A stretch of DNA of 64,000 bases from Symsagittifera roscoffensis. Taxonomy: Eukaryota; Xenacoelomorpha; Acoela; Convolutidae. The stretch covers positions 76,795,786 to 76,859,785 of the forward strand of contig NC_087065.1 of assembly GCF_963678635.1 (NCBI RefSeq), written 5' to 3'. The translations under genes and the position numbers were made by a program. Under the pieces are notes generated by a model that had not been told where the DNA came from, ran no database searches, and saw only the letters and a program-made list of their open reading frames with translations. Below are positions 38,048-51,277 of this stretch, piece by piece (position 1 is the first letter of the stretch; each line of letters begins with the position of its first letter).

Positions 38048-38055
38048 CTGTGCAC

Positions 38056-40317
38056 TTCTGTCACAGTTGCGATCAGAACTGATCTAGAATCAGAAATGTG
38101 AGTTAAATGTCATCACGGGTACGGCAGACTCTACTAATTTTTCATAAATTTGATTGTAAGTGACAAAATTAAAAAATAATTGTCACTTGAGAGATAGGAT
38201 AGTTTACAACAAAAAAGCAAATTTACAGTTATTTCGCAAACTTAAAAATGGCAAATTTACAAATGAAGTTTTTTCTCAAGGATACCGGCAAGAGATGTTT
38301 GTGCACTAACAAACATAGCCATTTGTTTTCTCAGCCGGTAACAGCCCATAGAACAATGCCAATCATAATTATCATCATTAAAAAATTCTTGTTTACTGGT
38401 TTTTAGTTTGTGCATTCTGGAGTTTGGTCAAGAAAATTATCGGTTATTTTAAATCATTTATAGACAATTGCAAATACAATCTCTCTCCTACCAGTTTTAG
38501 TTATGATCTTAACAATATCTTGCTCAATTTGACTAAAACCCGGTAAGAACCGGTTCATTTTTTGCTCAGCTGAATTAAATGAGCTATATCAGCCACCTAT
38601 TGTAATGTATCATCCAAATAGTTCACTTCCTTTATACTGGGAAAGTTTTTTGATCCGGATCAAATCGCCGCTTATAATTTATTAGCCAAAACTTTATCTC
38701 GAGTTAACTTTCCCCAAGTGCATTGTTCGGCAGTTTTCAAAACTTATAATGCTTTGTAAAAAATAATTACAAGTGCAAAGAACTTTTCAAAAATTGAGCT
38801 TAAGACATCAAAATTTTTCAAACAACAAACAAAAAAACGTTCAAAAATAATCACTGGTTGAAAATTTAATTTCGCCTGAAAAAAACTCCGAGTACAATTA
38901 TTCCACCTTTTTTTGAAGTTGGAAATAATAATGAGTTATGCTGTCAGCTATTTTACTGCCTTATTACTCACATATTCTTGATGAATTTAAATGAAAACAG
39001 AAAAATGAAAAAGCCACTCAATCAAAGTCCAGAAACCAGGAAAGTTCAAAAAAAATGAAAACCAATCATTTTTTAGAGTAATCATTAGGTTTTTACCAAC
39101 CTTTAGATATTTTATCTCTTCTGGTTTTTTGAAAACTCGGGACAAGATAAAAGCAAAATGTTTTTGATGAGAATTCCATCATTAAAAGAGATCTTGCATC
39201 GCTTGGTTTCAAGTATGACAAAAGGTTACAACCTGGACATAACACCTGGTTTTGTTTCTGGATATCAAATATGAAATGAATTCGACTATTTTTCAAATTC
39301 GAGCCGTAAATTTTACCCCAAAACCGGTCGAAAATGTTTACGAAAACTATATGCCCATTTGCTGAAAAAATTATAGTAAAGTGATCCTTTTTTGTAGTGC
39401 AACAAAAATTGAGAACAGCTAAAAAAGCATCAGCTTTGTATAAACAAATTTAATCGTTGGATAGCCAAAAAATGTCGTTTTCACTATACAAAACACCAAC
39501 TTTTTACTTAAAACTCTTTAAAAAGATTTTGCGCCCATTTTTGGAGATTCAAATCTTGTTAGAGTTTGTTGGGCAACATAAAAAGCTTGCAGTGATGTAG
39601 TTTTGTCAGCAATTAAACAAATATGTTTGGGTTTAGCTTCGATTGATTGAAAAGCCAAAAACTATCGTTTTTGGAATAAAATTTTGGTCCAAACTCACAA
39701 AAAAAATAGCACCATATTGGTTTTGTTAAAGTTTTAAGCAAGATTGCTCATCATAAGTTTTTGCCAAAAAAATTAATCCAATTTGAGAAAACGCAATTTA
39801 AATGTCAAGTTTCATTGTGTCAAAACAGTTCTAATAGAATAATTTCTTTTGTTTTTGGCTAAATAGAACAACAATACTGAAAACTGCCAAAAATACTGAT
39901 CACTACCAATACCGGAAGCACTGAACACACTACCAAAAAAAAATCCATTTTGAACCTAAAATCAAGAAATCAAAAAACAATTATCTTGCATTTCAGATTT
40001 TGAGCTCAATTTTTAGTTTAACTCCATGCTGCAATACCTAGTTATGATATCCTTTAAAAATTTAATCAGGTAGCTATGAAAAAGTTCTACTCAAGCGGAT
40101 GAAGCAAGTATAACTGAAAGAACTATACAGAAAAGGAACGGAAAAATATGCTGTTTCGATTTCAATTACATTTTGTAACACACGCGTTTGCTTGTGTAAT
40201 AAGAAATACCTTTGAATTCAAGGACAGATTGGCCGTGTAGCAATCTATTAAGAGTTTGAGATTATTTTACTTTTTTCCTTGTTGATAAAATAATAACAAA
40301 AATTTTAGCTCGAAAAA
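38056..40317. other. Gene-free stretch with a diverged foldback-family copy
   Basis: Between about 39297 and 39835 there is a weak relative of the 16269-16759 element (gagtttgttgggcaacata, aaagccaaaaactatcg, ttttaagcaagatt and gagaaaacgcaatttaaatg motifs in the same order). Otherwise it is AT-rich DNA without supported genes. Confidence 0.45.
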
Positions 40318-41206
40318 CCTGTCGAAAACATTTTGACGCTCTCCGCTTTGCATGTCTGACAAATTTGTCAGAAAAGTTTAGATAGTATCCGCTCTGGATG
40401 TCTCTCAGTTTAAATGCTCTCGGTTCTGCATGTCTGATAAAATTTAGATGCTCTCCGCTCTGCATGTCTGATAAAATTCTCAAAAAACAAGGATGCTCTC
40501 TGCATTGCATGTCTGATAAAATTGTCAAAAAATAATTAAGATGCTATCAGCTCTGCATGTCTGATAAAATTGTCAAAAAATAATTAAGATGCTATCCGCT
40601 CTGCATGTCTGATAAAATTCTCAAAAAACAAGGATGCTCTCTGCATTGCATGTCTGATAAAATTGTCAAAAAAAAAATTAAGATGCTATCAGCTCTGCAT
40701 CTCTGATAAAAATTGTTGAAAGATTTAGACGCTCTCCGCTCTAGATGTCTGATAAAATTGTGAAAACAATTTAGATGCTATCCGATCTGCGTTTCTGATA
40801 AAATTGTGAAAAAGTTTATAAAATGCACTCAGTTCTGCATTTTTGATGAATTTTTTTAAAAATTAGATGCTCTCCGCTTTGAATGTCTAATAAAATTTTG
40901 GAAAAAATAAGATGCTATCCGCTCTGCATATCTGATAAAATTGTCAAAAATAAGGACGTTCTCGGCTCTGCATGAATGATAAATTTGTGAAATAAATTAA
41001 GATGCTATCCGCTCTGAATGTCTGATAAAATTGTAAAAAAATAATTAAGATGCTCTCCGCTCTGCATGTCTGATAAAATTGTGAAATAAATTAAGATGCT
41101 ATCCGCTCTGAGTGTCTGATAAAATTGTCGAAACCTTCAGATGCTCTCGCTCTCTATGTCTGATAAAATGTGAAAAATTAAGGGTGCTATCCGCTCTGGA
41201 TGTATA
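40318..41206. repeat. Minisatellite, about 20 units of about 45 bp
   Basis: The consensus is gatgctatccgctctgcatg followed by tctgataaaattgtcaaaaaataattaa. Units are 70-95% alike. A higher-order pattern is visible: a ctctctgcattgcatg unit followed by a ctatcagctctgcatg unit occurs twice, near 40495-40560 and 40635-40700. Part of the array is open on the minus strand and would encode repeats like LSDMQSGEHLNF, but units are not a constant multiple of three and no start or splice context supports translation. Confidence 0.85.
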
Positions 41207-41511
41207 TTCGATGTAATTGACCTTCTCTGGTGACTGATGGTGGGTGGTGGACGCGCATCCTCGCTTGTGTCCGAGCTAGACGTCTCGGAGACTTATAACT
41301 AATCATAATTTAAAATATATAACTAGAACAAAATTTTCAAGAAGAATTGCAGTCAAAATCAAGTCTGAATGAATACTTTTTTACATGTACAGTTGGAGAT
41401 GGTCCAAATTAGGACAAATAAGACATTGAACTGTATGAGATCTGGACTAAACAGTGCGCGATCTGCAATTAATTCTAAACGTTATCAGCGACTGATTGAT
41501 TTGATCGATCT

Positions 41512-41682
41512 CCTTCACTTATTATTCCATGTAAGTTTCTGACATGGTCAATTTAAACCATTGACACAAATACTAGAATTGCTTCTTGATTCCTTCTTGA
41601 TTCCTTCACTTATTATTCCATGTAAGTTTCTGACATGGTCAATTTAAACCATTGACACAAATACTGGAATTGCTTCTTGATT
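41512..41682. repeat. 91-bp tandem duplication
   Basis: The sequence starting ccttcacttattattccatg at 41512 recurs at 41603 with an offset of 91 and only one difference that I noticed. The second copy is slightly truncated. Each unit contains ccatgtaagtttctgacatgg, a short inverted repeat. Confidence 0.85.
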
Positions 41683-44600
41683 ACTTAAAAACTTTTAAAC
41701 ACACTTTCAGCTTTGTGAAACGAAGAAAAGTTGAAGTAAATTGAGACATTCATGTTTTTGGTTATTATGAGATCAATAAGTAATAGAAACTGTTTGACCA
41801 GGGGCGTTCACTTTGGTATCGTCCAATCTTGTATTCGACCCGCTGCCATGCCAATGAAAGTGTGTGAGTATGAGCTCTCACTTGACCTCTAGCTTCAGGT
41901 TTACCACAGTCTGACCGATTACGGCTGCAATAGTGGTACCACGTCAACATTCTAGCCGCAAAAAAACTAGAATAATTTAGAAAATTTGAAAAATTCTTGA
42001 GCTTCTGGAATGTGGGGAAATGATAGAAATCAGCTCTTCCTCTCCAAACACGAAAATCAATTTTATGGTGTAACGAGTGGTTTTGCAAGGTTAATGATGA
42101 AAATCAAATATGTTTGGTTCAGCCCAATCAGTCCGCATGTCAATTTTCATATCGATCGGACAATGTGAACAGTAATTTTACTAGTTAAAAATTGCAGGTG
42201 GGGAAAGAGCCTAGAAAACAAACTATGCTTAGACATGCCTGATAGCCTTTGATAGATCCTCTACGAATCACAAAAACATGAATTATATATTTATCGTAAA
42301 ATGGACCTCTTGCTCTAATGATGTTCTGTCAGGCTAGAAACTGGGTTCCGAATTTTACAATTGTTGTAATTTTTAGATTAGTTTTTAATGGTTATGTTAT
42401 TGTTGTTTTTTATTATTCTGGAAGAAATAATTGAAGTATAATAAATTTAACACAAATAAGTCAGTATTGGGCCAGAAGTTATGTCGACAAAACACGAATT
42501 TTACGAGAAACATAAACAAAAGAATTTAATAAAACTAAGCAGGTCATTTGATACGAAACAATGAGCAATGAGTTTAAAATTTAGTACAGACGCTTCGCTT
42601 CGATCATTTAACTACCATTAAAAAATTTCTAGGGAAAGGAGAAATTTGATCCTTAAACTGTTTTTGATCTTAATCATTACGATTTTGTTTTCCGAATGTA
42701 GGAGGAGTAAGTTTTTTACTCGCAAGGCAACTTTTTGACTGGCTTAATCAATTCTACATTGAAGCTTACTGTACTTTGCTTTATTTTGTATTTAAACTGT
42801 TTTCTGTTAAAATCTGAGTTTTAAAAAAAAAATGTGGTTATAGTTGTACATTGTTCTCTTAAAAAATTAATCAACCGACGGGGCCACAGGGCTGCAGTTC
42901 GACAATTTTTTATTTCTAATTTAGAATCATTTTTATGAATTGGCAAAAAACTGCTTTCGACAGTTCAGTAAAAGTTAGCACATTTTTTGAGTATTTTACC
43001 ATTTTTGTTGCTCAGGAATTTTTGTGACTTTTGTTTCATACTTAATTTTGCAATAATTAATTTTGTAGGTTGATGTTTTTCATTCCTGTATAGTTTCAAT
43101 AACAAAATAATTTGCGAAAAACACCTCCACCTCTGGCTGGCCGCCGATTTGAGACAAAATCAGATCTACTTTTAGCTTGGGAGTCATCTTTATTTAGCCT
43201 AGTTTCTGTAACTGCTTTTATTTTTATAGTTGATATAGACTGTGTTGAAGCAATTCTAATTTTTCGCTGTGCTTTAAAACAGGTTTGTACCAACTAAAAA
43301 CCAACAACTAAAAACCCACTAACAGCTTAAAAATTTTTGTTAAATGATTTCAATTCAGTACTTTACATAAAATAATTGACAGGTTCATTGCGGGCCTCCT
43401 TCATTTAAAAATTCCTTCAGTTACGCTTTTGTATCTTCTTTTTCTGGCATTCTCATCTAAGCAATTTCCAGTGTTTGATCTGTGCCAATTTTTTGAAGAG
43501 TTTTATCCGGGAAGATTTTTAATATTTTTGAAAAGTTTTATTATTTTTGTGCGCTTCGCTAGCGTTTTAAATTTTTTTTCGCTTTTCAGGAGCTCAAGTC
43601 GTAATGTTTTAAGAATTTTTGTTTTCATTTAATCCTGCAATTGCGATGAAGCCAAAATTTGGTATTTTGATTAGATTTTTGTTTTGTTATTCAGGGGTGA
43701 GTTTTTTGTCTGTGATAACACACTTTGCAAAACGAACGTTGCTTCACAACTTTTTGACCTCTTTTGAAATATAAGCGGGCTGCTGTAGTTTTAATTTTGT
43801 TCTCACTCACTACAATCGAGCTTAGTTTTGCAAGGTAAATTTGGCAAAGAAATTGCGATAACTTCGTTTTTTTATTTCTTTGTGGCGTTGGTTTGATATC
43901 TATATCTTCCGTTAACGCAACAATATAAAGTTATTTAAAAATACTGGAGGTTTTGTAGGAGGCGTCGTCTCTTACCAACTTCATTTGAATGCTATGGCGG
44001 GTCAAGGTTCATGAATTAGCGTGACTTCAACATGAAAAAGTGTTGCAGTATATCGTTAATAAAAACTAGGAATAACACCATAAATTGCTGACAAAAACGG
44101 AGCTAAGCTTTTTTGCTCAGTTTTTCTAGAGTTGTTCAGCTTAAACATCATTTCAATAATTATCTATGTCCCATCCAATTCGCTTTTTTTAAGAATGAAC
44201 ATTGTTGATTGATTCTTTAGTTTATTTTATACATGTTTTTCTGTTATCGAAGAGATTTTTTTAGTAACTAGTACAAGTTTTACAAAATGCTACTGGGTTT
44301 TTACTAACTTTTACTCGGTCTTCTATTTTCTACCTACATAGGAACAAAAAATTTGAGGTACACACAGTTGTTGTCCAAAACATTGTGGTAAGTTTTTTTC
44401 ATAGTTTTTTTTCAGGAAATATGAATAAAAAGGCAAGGTTGTGCCAGTTAGAAAAAAATCTTTTTCGAAAGCAGATTCTATGGAAAAAATTTATACCATT
44501 GTTTTGCGCGCGATCATTTTCCCTGAACAATTCCCTGCAACATTTAACCAACAAATTGTTCAGTGGTTAATTGATTTTGGTTTGAATTTGAGAAAATATG

Positions 44601-44954
44601 ACAAAATTGTTTTTTTTTGGTTATGATTTTTTTCTCCAAAGAACTTTTTCTTTTACAAATTTTGATCAAACTTCACAAAAAATTTGATATCTTGAGCTCG
44701 AAGATATCATATGATGGCGAGGCATCGTTGTTTTTTGTTTGATTCAAAAATCAATTGAAAAATTTCGAATTTGACTACTTTGAGACAACTAATGCGCAAA
44801 AGTTTTCATTTTTCTTCAATTGACGACCAAATGTTTCGGCCCAAACTCTTCCTGAATAAAACTGCCGTATTCCAATGGGATTTTTGGAAACTTAAAATCA
44901 AATTTTTATAGACAAATATGGACTTCTTTTTAAGTATTAGGTACCAAAATCAAC
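41683..44954. other. Gene-free AT-rich stretch
   Basis: No supported genes. The minus frame at 41765-42088 (107 codons) and the opposed frames at 43096-43297 are the longest, but they have no recognisable domain and no convincing splice pairs. The rest is homopolymer-rich non-coding DNA. Confidence 0.45.
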
Positions 44955-45590
44955 AAAAGTTAAAACGCGTCTTTCTCAGGTTATGTTGATATTTTGCATA
45001 ACATTAAGGCGACAAAGTTTTTGCTATGTTTTTAGCCAAATCAGCGTGGTGCAATTCATTTTACAAAACTCGGGCGGAAAAATTTAATACAAAAATGGAT
45101 CAACTTCGGCTTTTTAGTCAATTAGCAATTTACGAGAAAACTTCACAATAAATTCATGTCAAAATGAATCTCTTCTAGAGTGTAATATTTTTTTTTGAAA
45201 ATATCAAAAAAATGCGCTAATTGTTGGAACATAGCAGTTTTAATACTAAATCGCATTTTTGGTTTCCACAAAAAAATGTTATTATGCAAAATTGAGAACA
45301 GTATACCCTTTGCAAAATTTGTTAGGCTATGTAATAGTGTCACATTGATCTACTGTAGTTTTATTGTTGCATGAAATAATAGTTCTGGCGTAGATTTTGA
45401 TTATTTAAGAAAAAAACAAAAGGACTAAACAAAATTTTTGGGCCCGATTTAGCAAGTTGAATAGCCGCATATAAACCTGTTGAAATTCTGAGCAAATTTT
45501 TCCGTTTTTGACCAATAATTGTTTGTCTAAAAAAACCTATATGAGATTGAAGCGTTATAATTTCAAGTTTTTTTTGTTTTGATCTGTTTT
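44955..45590. repeat. Diverged foldback element, family of 16269-16759
   Basis: The two arms are recognisable by 'aaaactcgggcggaaaaattt' and by 'aaaatttttgggcccgattt' in opposite orientation, and by a tttgttaggctatg motif near the centre. The order of motifs matches the better-preserved copy at 16269-16759. Limits are approximate. Confidence 0.5.
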
Positions 45591-47070
45591 TGTAACTATA
45601 CTTTTTGTTTCATAAGCTCAATTGATTTGAACGAAAACCTTGATCAGATCATCGTGCTGCCTAGACGTTGTTAAAATTTAGTAAAAGGAAGTTAAGTGAT
45701 CATCTTTTTGTTCAGAGAGACAATATGGCCGCCTTTAGATGACAAACAATTCAGAAAAATACGACGCAACCAGCTTTGAATGCAACCGATAGATATCTCA
45801 CTCGTGGTTTCAAAAATTGTATTTTCAACTTTTGTTTTTAAAATCGATGATTCTCTAGAAATTTTTTTTAGCTGATTCCAATTTAAGCTAACTCTTTAGC
45901 GATCTGTTTTTTATAAAAGATTTTCTGAAATACAAAAAAAAACGTTCATTTTCAAATAATTTTGGATATAGAAGGAAGCTTCCAGTAATATTGACCAACT
46001 GTCACCGTGACTAGAATTGTTAGTTTCAGTTATTTCATAATATTTTTGTGTTTGTGCAAATACTAATTCAGAGACGTTTTCAGAATCCAGACCAAAAAAT
46101 TCAGCGTTTTTTTGGTATCTTATTATTATAAATTGAATGAAGTTAGAACTGTTCTATGGTCAAGCTACCACTTAAAGGTAGTCAGATTGATAAAAGTTCA
46201 AATTCTCAAGATCCGAAAAATACTCTTTTGCATTTGCGTGAAAAATTAGTCCACATGTTTTAGTAACACAAAATGACTAAGTTTTCTTGCGACATTGATT
46301 AAACGGAAAAAACAAATCGTATTTTTTTTAATTTTGAAAAAAAAATTACAATTTTGTAGACAAGATTTTGATTACAATAAAACTTTGTCAAGCTTTAATT
46401 GAAAAATAGCAAACTACATGTGCTTTGTTACTTCACTTGACTGAACTGGTTATAACAATAGGAAAATCAATTTATAAATCGTAAGCACTTCCGATGTTTT
46501 GAGCATTTCTCTAAGCTGTTTAATAAGTTGTTTGTCTAAACCAGAAGTTGTTTGTCTAAAAAGAACCCTAAAAAACCAGTTTCCTATTTTATTGAATCGA
46601 ACTGTTTGACAATTTTTCATAGCATATAGTGATATGTTGATTTATTTAGTTTTCTACGTTTAATTAAATATTTTTTGCTTGGTTTATTGGTGAATATGTG
46701 ATAATAAAAAAACTAAGTATTCCAAAAGTGAAATTTTGCAAACAAAACCCTTGTTGCAAGTACAGCAAATTACTGATAAAAAAGACTGGTCTCGTATAAG
46801 GGTAAAGCTTTTGGAATTATAACAACTTTCGGGAAATTTTTGCCAAAAAATTTATTTTTTCCCTTTTTTTTGAGTTTCACGCAACACGCACTTGCCAACG
46901 TAAAGTGACAATCTTTCTCCAATTTTAGGGTGTAAATATTGAGTCCGAACTTCAGAGAGAATTGCATTATATCAATTTTGATAAAAGCTTAAACAACTTT
47001 GTCCTAGTCGCTTTTTGTCTAATGTTATTCCATTTTCGAAAGATAAATTGAAAATTTCCACCAATTTTAT
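45591..47070. other. Gene-free AT-rich stretch
   Basis: Nothing gene-like is visible. An 'agttgtttgtctaaa' motif is duplicated near 46527-46560. Confidence 0.45.
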
Positions 47071-47601
47071 TGTTCCGACTTTCGTAACGAAAGTTAGAGA
47101 AAAATTGTGCTCGGGGTGCTTTTTTTCTTCAGAAAAATTTTGACTTTTTAACTAGCCATTTCTGACGAAAACTTTTTAATATCATTCAAAAAGTTTTGCT
47201 GTCCTGAGATGAAAGTTTAGATATTTCAACTGTGATCATTTTTCGTAAAGTTATGGGAGTTTAATGGTTGCCATTTTTTCCATTTTGGGACAATTGAGCG
47301 CGTTGTATTTCGCGCTATTAACGTGCACGCGGAGAATTAATCCGCCTGAGAAATTATTTCAAATTGACTGAAGGAATCTTATTTGCCAGAATTGATTTGT
47401 CAATTGCATCAAAACCTATCACTTTGTACTTTATATGGCTTCTGGGGTGATGATTTTTGCAAAAACACTCAATTTTTTTAAAATGCATTTACAATTTATA
47501 ATTTATTTTTTACATTTAACTTTTTCATCTTATTACTGCTCAATTAAATTTAAAAGGCAGTCGAAATAATCAAGGCTTCGCCCTGATACGAATAGTCTTG
47601 T
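47071..47601 (+). mobile_element. Helentron/HINE-like element, copy 3
   Basis: A diverged full-length member of the family at 8184-8714. The 5' end is TGTTCCGACTTTCGTAACGA, the 3' part has caaggcttcgccctgatacg, and it ends agtcttgt. It abuts copy 4 head to tail without spacer. Confidence 0.6.
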
Positions 47602-47790
47602 TGTTCCGACTTTCGATACGAAAGTAACGGAATATTTGTGCTCGGGGTGGGTTTTTTTTTCTTCAGACAAATTTCGACTTTTTAACTAGCCCTTATTTTG
47701 ACGGAATCTTTTCAAATCATTCGAAAGGTATTGTTGTACTGAGCTCAAATTTGAAAACATACTTCAATTGTGATCATTTTTTGTAAAGTT
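47602..47790 (+). mobile_element. Helentron/HINE-like element, copy 4 (5' fragment)
   Basis: About 190 bp of the 5' part of the family, starting exactly where copy 3 ends and cut off at gtaaagttat, where copy 5 starts. Confidence 0.6.
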
Positions 47791-47792
47791 AT

Positions 47793-48332
47793 TGTTCCGA
47801 CTTTCGATACGAAAGTAACGGAATATTTGTGCTCGGGGTGGGTTTTTTTTTCTTCAGACAAATTTCGACTTTTTAACTAGCAATTTTTGATGGAATTTTT
47901 TTATATCATTCAAAAAGTATTGTTGTCCTGAGCTTAAATTTGAAAAGATACTTCACCTGTGATCATTTTCCGTAAAGTTATGAGGGTTTAAAGATTGCCA
48001 TTTTGGCCATATTGACCAATTTGGGACAATTAACGCGCGATATAATTCGAGCTATTAACGCGTAAGCGGAGATTTAATAATTCTTATAAATCGTTCCAAA
48101 TTGGTTGAACGAAGCTGATTTGCCATAATTGGTTGTTACAAGGAACGAAATTCTCTTTTTGCACTTTATATGGCGTGTGGGGGGATGATTTTCACAAAAA
48201 ATTTCAAATTTTAGAAAAAAATTTCATTTTGTTTTATTTCATTTAATTTTTTAATACTTTTACTGCTGCTCCATAAACCTTAAAAGGCAGTCGGAACATT
48301 CAGGGCTTTACCCTGATACGAGCAGTCTTGTT
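47793..48332 (+). mobile_element. Helentron/HINE-like element, copy 5
   Basis: A full-length copy close to the consensus (TGTTCCGACTTTCGATACGA ... cttgtt). With copies 3 and 4 it makes a head-to-tail run of 1.26 kb, an arrangement often produced by rolling-circle-type elements. Confidence 0.6.
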
Positions 48333-50316
48333 CATTTTAAATCAGCCTGGTATGAGCAATTAGTTTAATTTAAAACAAACGCTCATTCCAATACAAGTTA
48401 TTGTGGTTTGAAATATATCTGAGCATTTTGGATACCTTCTCTGTCCTGAGCTAACTGGCGTTGCAACTGAGGCCGTCTAGACTGTCTGATGGCGCGCTGT
48501 TTCGATCGATAACGAATCATTACTATGTTGTTTCAGTTCTCCATTTATATGAACTTTTTTTGTATATTTTTGAGCTTCATGGATCTAAACTTTATCAGGG
48601 AAGTTAGTTTGAAAATGTAACTATCTAAGAGCTGATGAAGTTATGAAAGGTCTAGTTTGTAGGGTGAAATAGTAAATTGCAGTTTATGTGCGCCGTTTTA
48701 TATCGTTTTTTTTTTCAAATTTAGGGAGTTTGAAAAAAAAATATGAATGCTTTGCTGAAAAAACATGAATATTTGTTGTTCGTAACCAAATTCTCGTTTT
48801 TTTATTCCATTTTACAACTGACACCATTCAGACAAATTTTTAAACAATAGATTTTCAAAAAATGCAGCGTGACATTGCCATATTTTTTCATATATGCCAT
48901 GTATGATTTAAATTATTGATCAAAAATTAACTCACAATAGAACCTAAAAAATTGTTGAAACCAATGCCTAATTTTTTGGCATTTGCAATTGCAAAACACA
49001 CAGCAAAGTTGCAAAAACCAATTGTATTTAATGAGGATGTGTTACATACAGTAAGGTTTACATGAATAAGGCACACACAAACTTATACTGATGGCAAAGT
49101 AATATAATTAATTGAACATCTAATCAGAGCAGTGCAATCAAATCGTTTTATCAGCAGAGGATCAAGTTACAAAAGTAAGCGATTATTTAGAGATCTGCAA
49201 GATAATTATGCGAATGTCTTCGAGTGGTTAAACAAGAATGTAGTAAATATGTACCTCGAAGATACTTCGTAAGCCTTATTTTAATTTTGTTCTGAGCTTC
49301 ATGAAAAAGCCCAAAACCATTTACTGAAGGGGCTCGCTCAGTTTTAAGACAAGCTTAGAGAGCCTGGTCTAATTTTTTTTTGAAAATTATGTGCTTAAAA
49401 TTAGCTCCAAACTTTTTTTTGACTGACAAGCATGACTTAGTGGACAATCATCCCCTTCTGAAAAATGGGTTGAGTTTCTCCAGTAGGTTTTTCAACCAAT
49501 TAGAATGCAAAATTTTTTATCTGACTCAAAAACAAACAACAAGGATGGCAGATTACTGTGCAACTAGCATAGAAAACTCCGACACTGTTTTTTTTCAAAT
49601 TGGTGTCGTATTAATTTGCGCGTAGTGTGATGGGAGAACCAAACAAGTCTGAAGAAAAACAAAGAAAAAACGAATGACAAAATTAAGAAAATCATTTCAA
49701 CATTTTTTTTCTAAATATATTTGCACATTGATCTTGTATATTTGTTTTAGAACATTTAATTAATATCACGTCTTCTCAAATTTTATATTGCCTAAGAAGC
49801 GCTAAATAAAGCTTCTAACAAAAATTTTCTTTAACTGTTAGCAAGTTTTCCCTTTTTTCAGAAGAAAAAAGTAATGTTCATTAAATGCGAATTGATCAGT
49901 TAGCCTCAAAACTAAAATTTTACTACTAGTTTTGGAAGCTTCATTTTGCGCTTTCTTTGTGACAATAGTTTTCTATAAAACACTGAAAAGTGTTGTGCAA
50001 AATTAGAAAACTTTCAGAAATTTTTTGATCATTGTTTTTCATGTTTTTGTTTACTATTAGTTTTTTGAACTCAATTCTTGTCAATTATGCCTAAGTTAAT
50101 AATAATTTTATACTTGTTTGTATATTTATTTCATCACACTACGCACAAAAAACGCCACTGATTTGAAAAAAAAACACCAGAAAACTGTAGTTTTTATGAA
50201 CATGGTCGGAATATTTTGTGCTACTTGCACAGCAACCGGCTATCTTTGTTTAAACTGAATCTGTTAGATCAACAATAAAACAGAAACTATTTTTCTCCAA
50301 GATTTAAAACAGTATG
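48333..50316. other. Gene-free AT-rich stretch
   Basis: No supported genes. The plus frame at 49380-49625 has no recognisable domain. Homopolymer tracts dominate. Confidence 0.45.
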
Positions 50317-50324
50317 ATCTGCAC

Positions 50325-50762
50325 CAGGGGCTGATTTAGGGGGGGGGGGGCGGAGGGGCGGACGCCCCCCCCCCTCAGGGATTCGACCCCCTGCCGACCC
50401 AAAGGGTCCCCCCTTTGATACTTTTTCGGAAATCCATTTTTGGCGGACCGACCCTAAAATTTTTCTAAAGGCGCCTTCGGCGCCAATATATACTAACTTT
50501 GAGGGGGAGCGCGCGCCAAAAAAAACGAAATTTTTTTGTCAAAATTTTTCAAAAAGTGCCCAAAAGCGGCTTTTTTTGACTGTTTTTTCAAAAATTTGCC
50601 TGCGGCGCAGAAAATTTTTACCAAAATAGGGCCAAAACAGTGCTTTGGGAGAGCTCGAAAAATCAATTTGGTCGACCTAAAAAAAAAAAAAAGGTCGTCA
50701 AAATTTTGGAAAATTTTTCGAAAATCCGCCCCCCCCTCGAGAAAATCCTAGATCCGCCCCTG
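50325..50762 (+). mobile_element. hAT-like MITE with perfect 8-bp target duplication
   Basis: The best-preserved member of the family, 438 bp. The left end is CAGGGGCTGATTTAGG, and the right end reversed is CAGGGGCGGATCTAGG. ATCTGCAC flanks both sides (50317-50324 and 50763-50770). The interior has G and C homopolymers, a ggcgccttcggcgcc hairpin and gcgcgcgcc. It is non-coding: the 50536-50751 frame is a product of the repeat. Confidence 0.9.
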
Positions 50763-50903
50763 ATCTGCACATATTTAGTCATTGAATTAGCCATCTCGTC
50801 GCGCTAAAAAATGTTTATAGAAAAATTAGTTACTAACTTTTTGATGAATTTGAGTAACTCTAGTCTGATGATAGGCTGTGAAAACCATCAATATGATGTA
50901 GAG

Positions 50904-51277
50904 AAGGGGCAGATTTAGGCCCTGCCAGCCCAAAAGGTCCCGCTTTTGTACTACTTTGAGATATCCATTTTTGGCTGACTGTCCTTAAACTTTTACAAAG
51001 GCGCCTTTGGCGCCAAAATATACTAATAATGAGGGGAAAGAGCGCGCCGAAAAAACGCTAATTTTTGTCAAAATTTTCCAAAAAACGCTTTTTTTGGCCT
51101 GTTTTTCGAAATTTTGCCTGTGGCGCAGAAAATTTTAGTCAAAATTAGGTCTTTTTGGTGATTTGGGAGAGCTCAGAAAATGAATTTGGTCGACCTAGAA
51201 AAAAATATCAACAAAATTTTCGAATTTATTTTGAAAATCCGCCCCCGCCCCTCGAGAAAATCCCAGATCCGCCCCTA
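50904..51277 (+). mobile_element. hAT-like MITE, second nearby copy
   Basis: Same internal order as 50325-50762: ggggcagatttagg, cccaaaaggtcccgcttttg, ggcgcctttggcgcc, tggtcgaccta and ctcgagaaaatcccagatcc-gcccct. The terminal C/G bases are eroded and I found no clear target duplication. Confidence 0.7.

Noticed and set aside
40262..40528. 88-codon repeat protein in the 45-bp minisatellite
   Set aside because: Units vary in length out of register with codons, and no start or splice signals are present.
40318..41206. CRISPR-like regularly spaced array
   Set aside because: Units are directly tandem and diverged with no unique spacers; this is a eukaryotic minisatellite.
41820..41960. tRNA-like B-box (gggtcgaatac, reverse strand) suggesting a SINE
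   Set aside because: No A-box at the right distance and no poly-A or tandem tail; a single weak motif is not enough.
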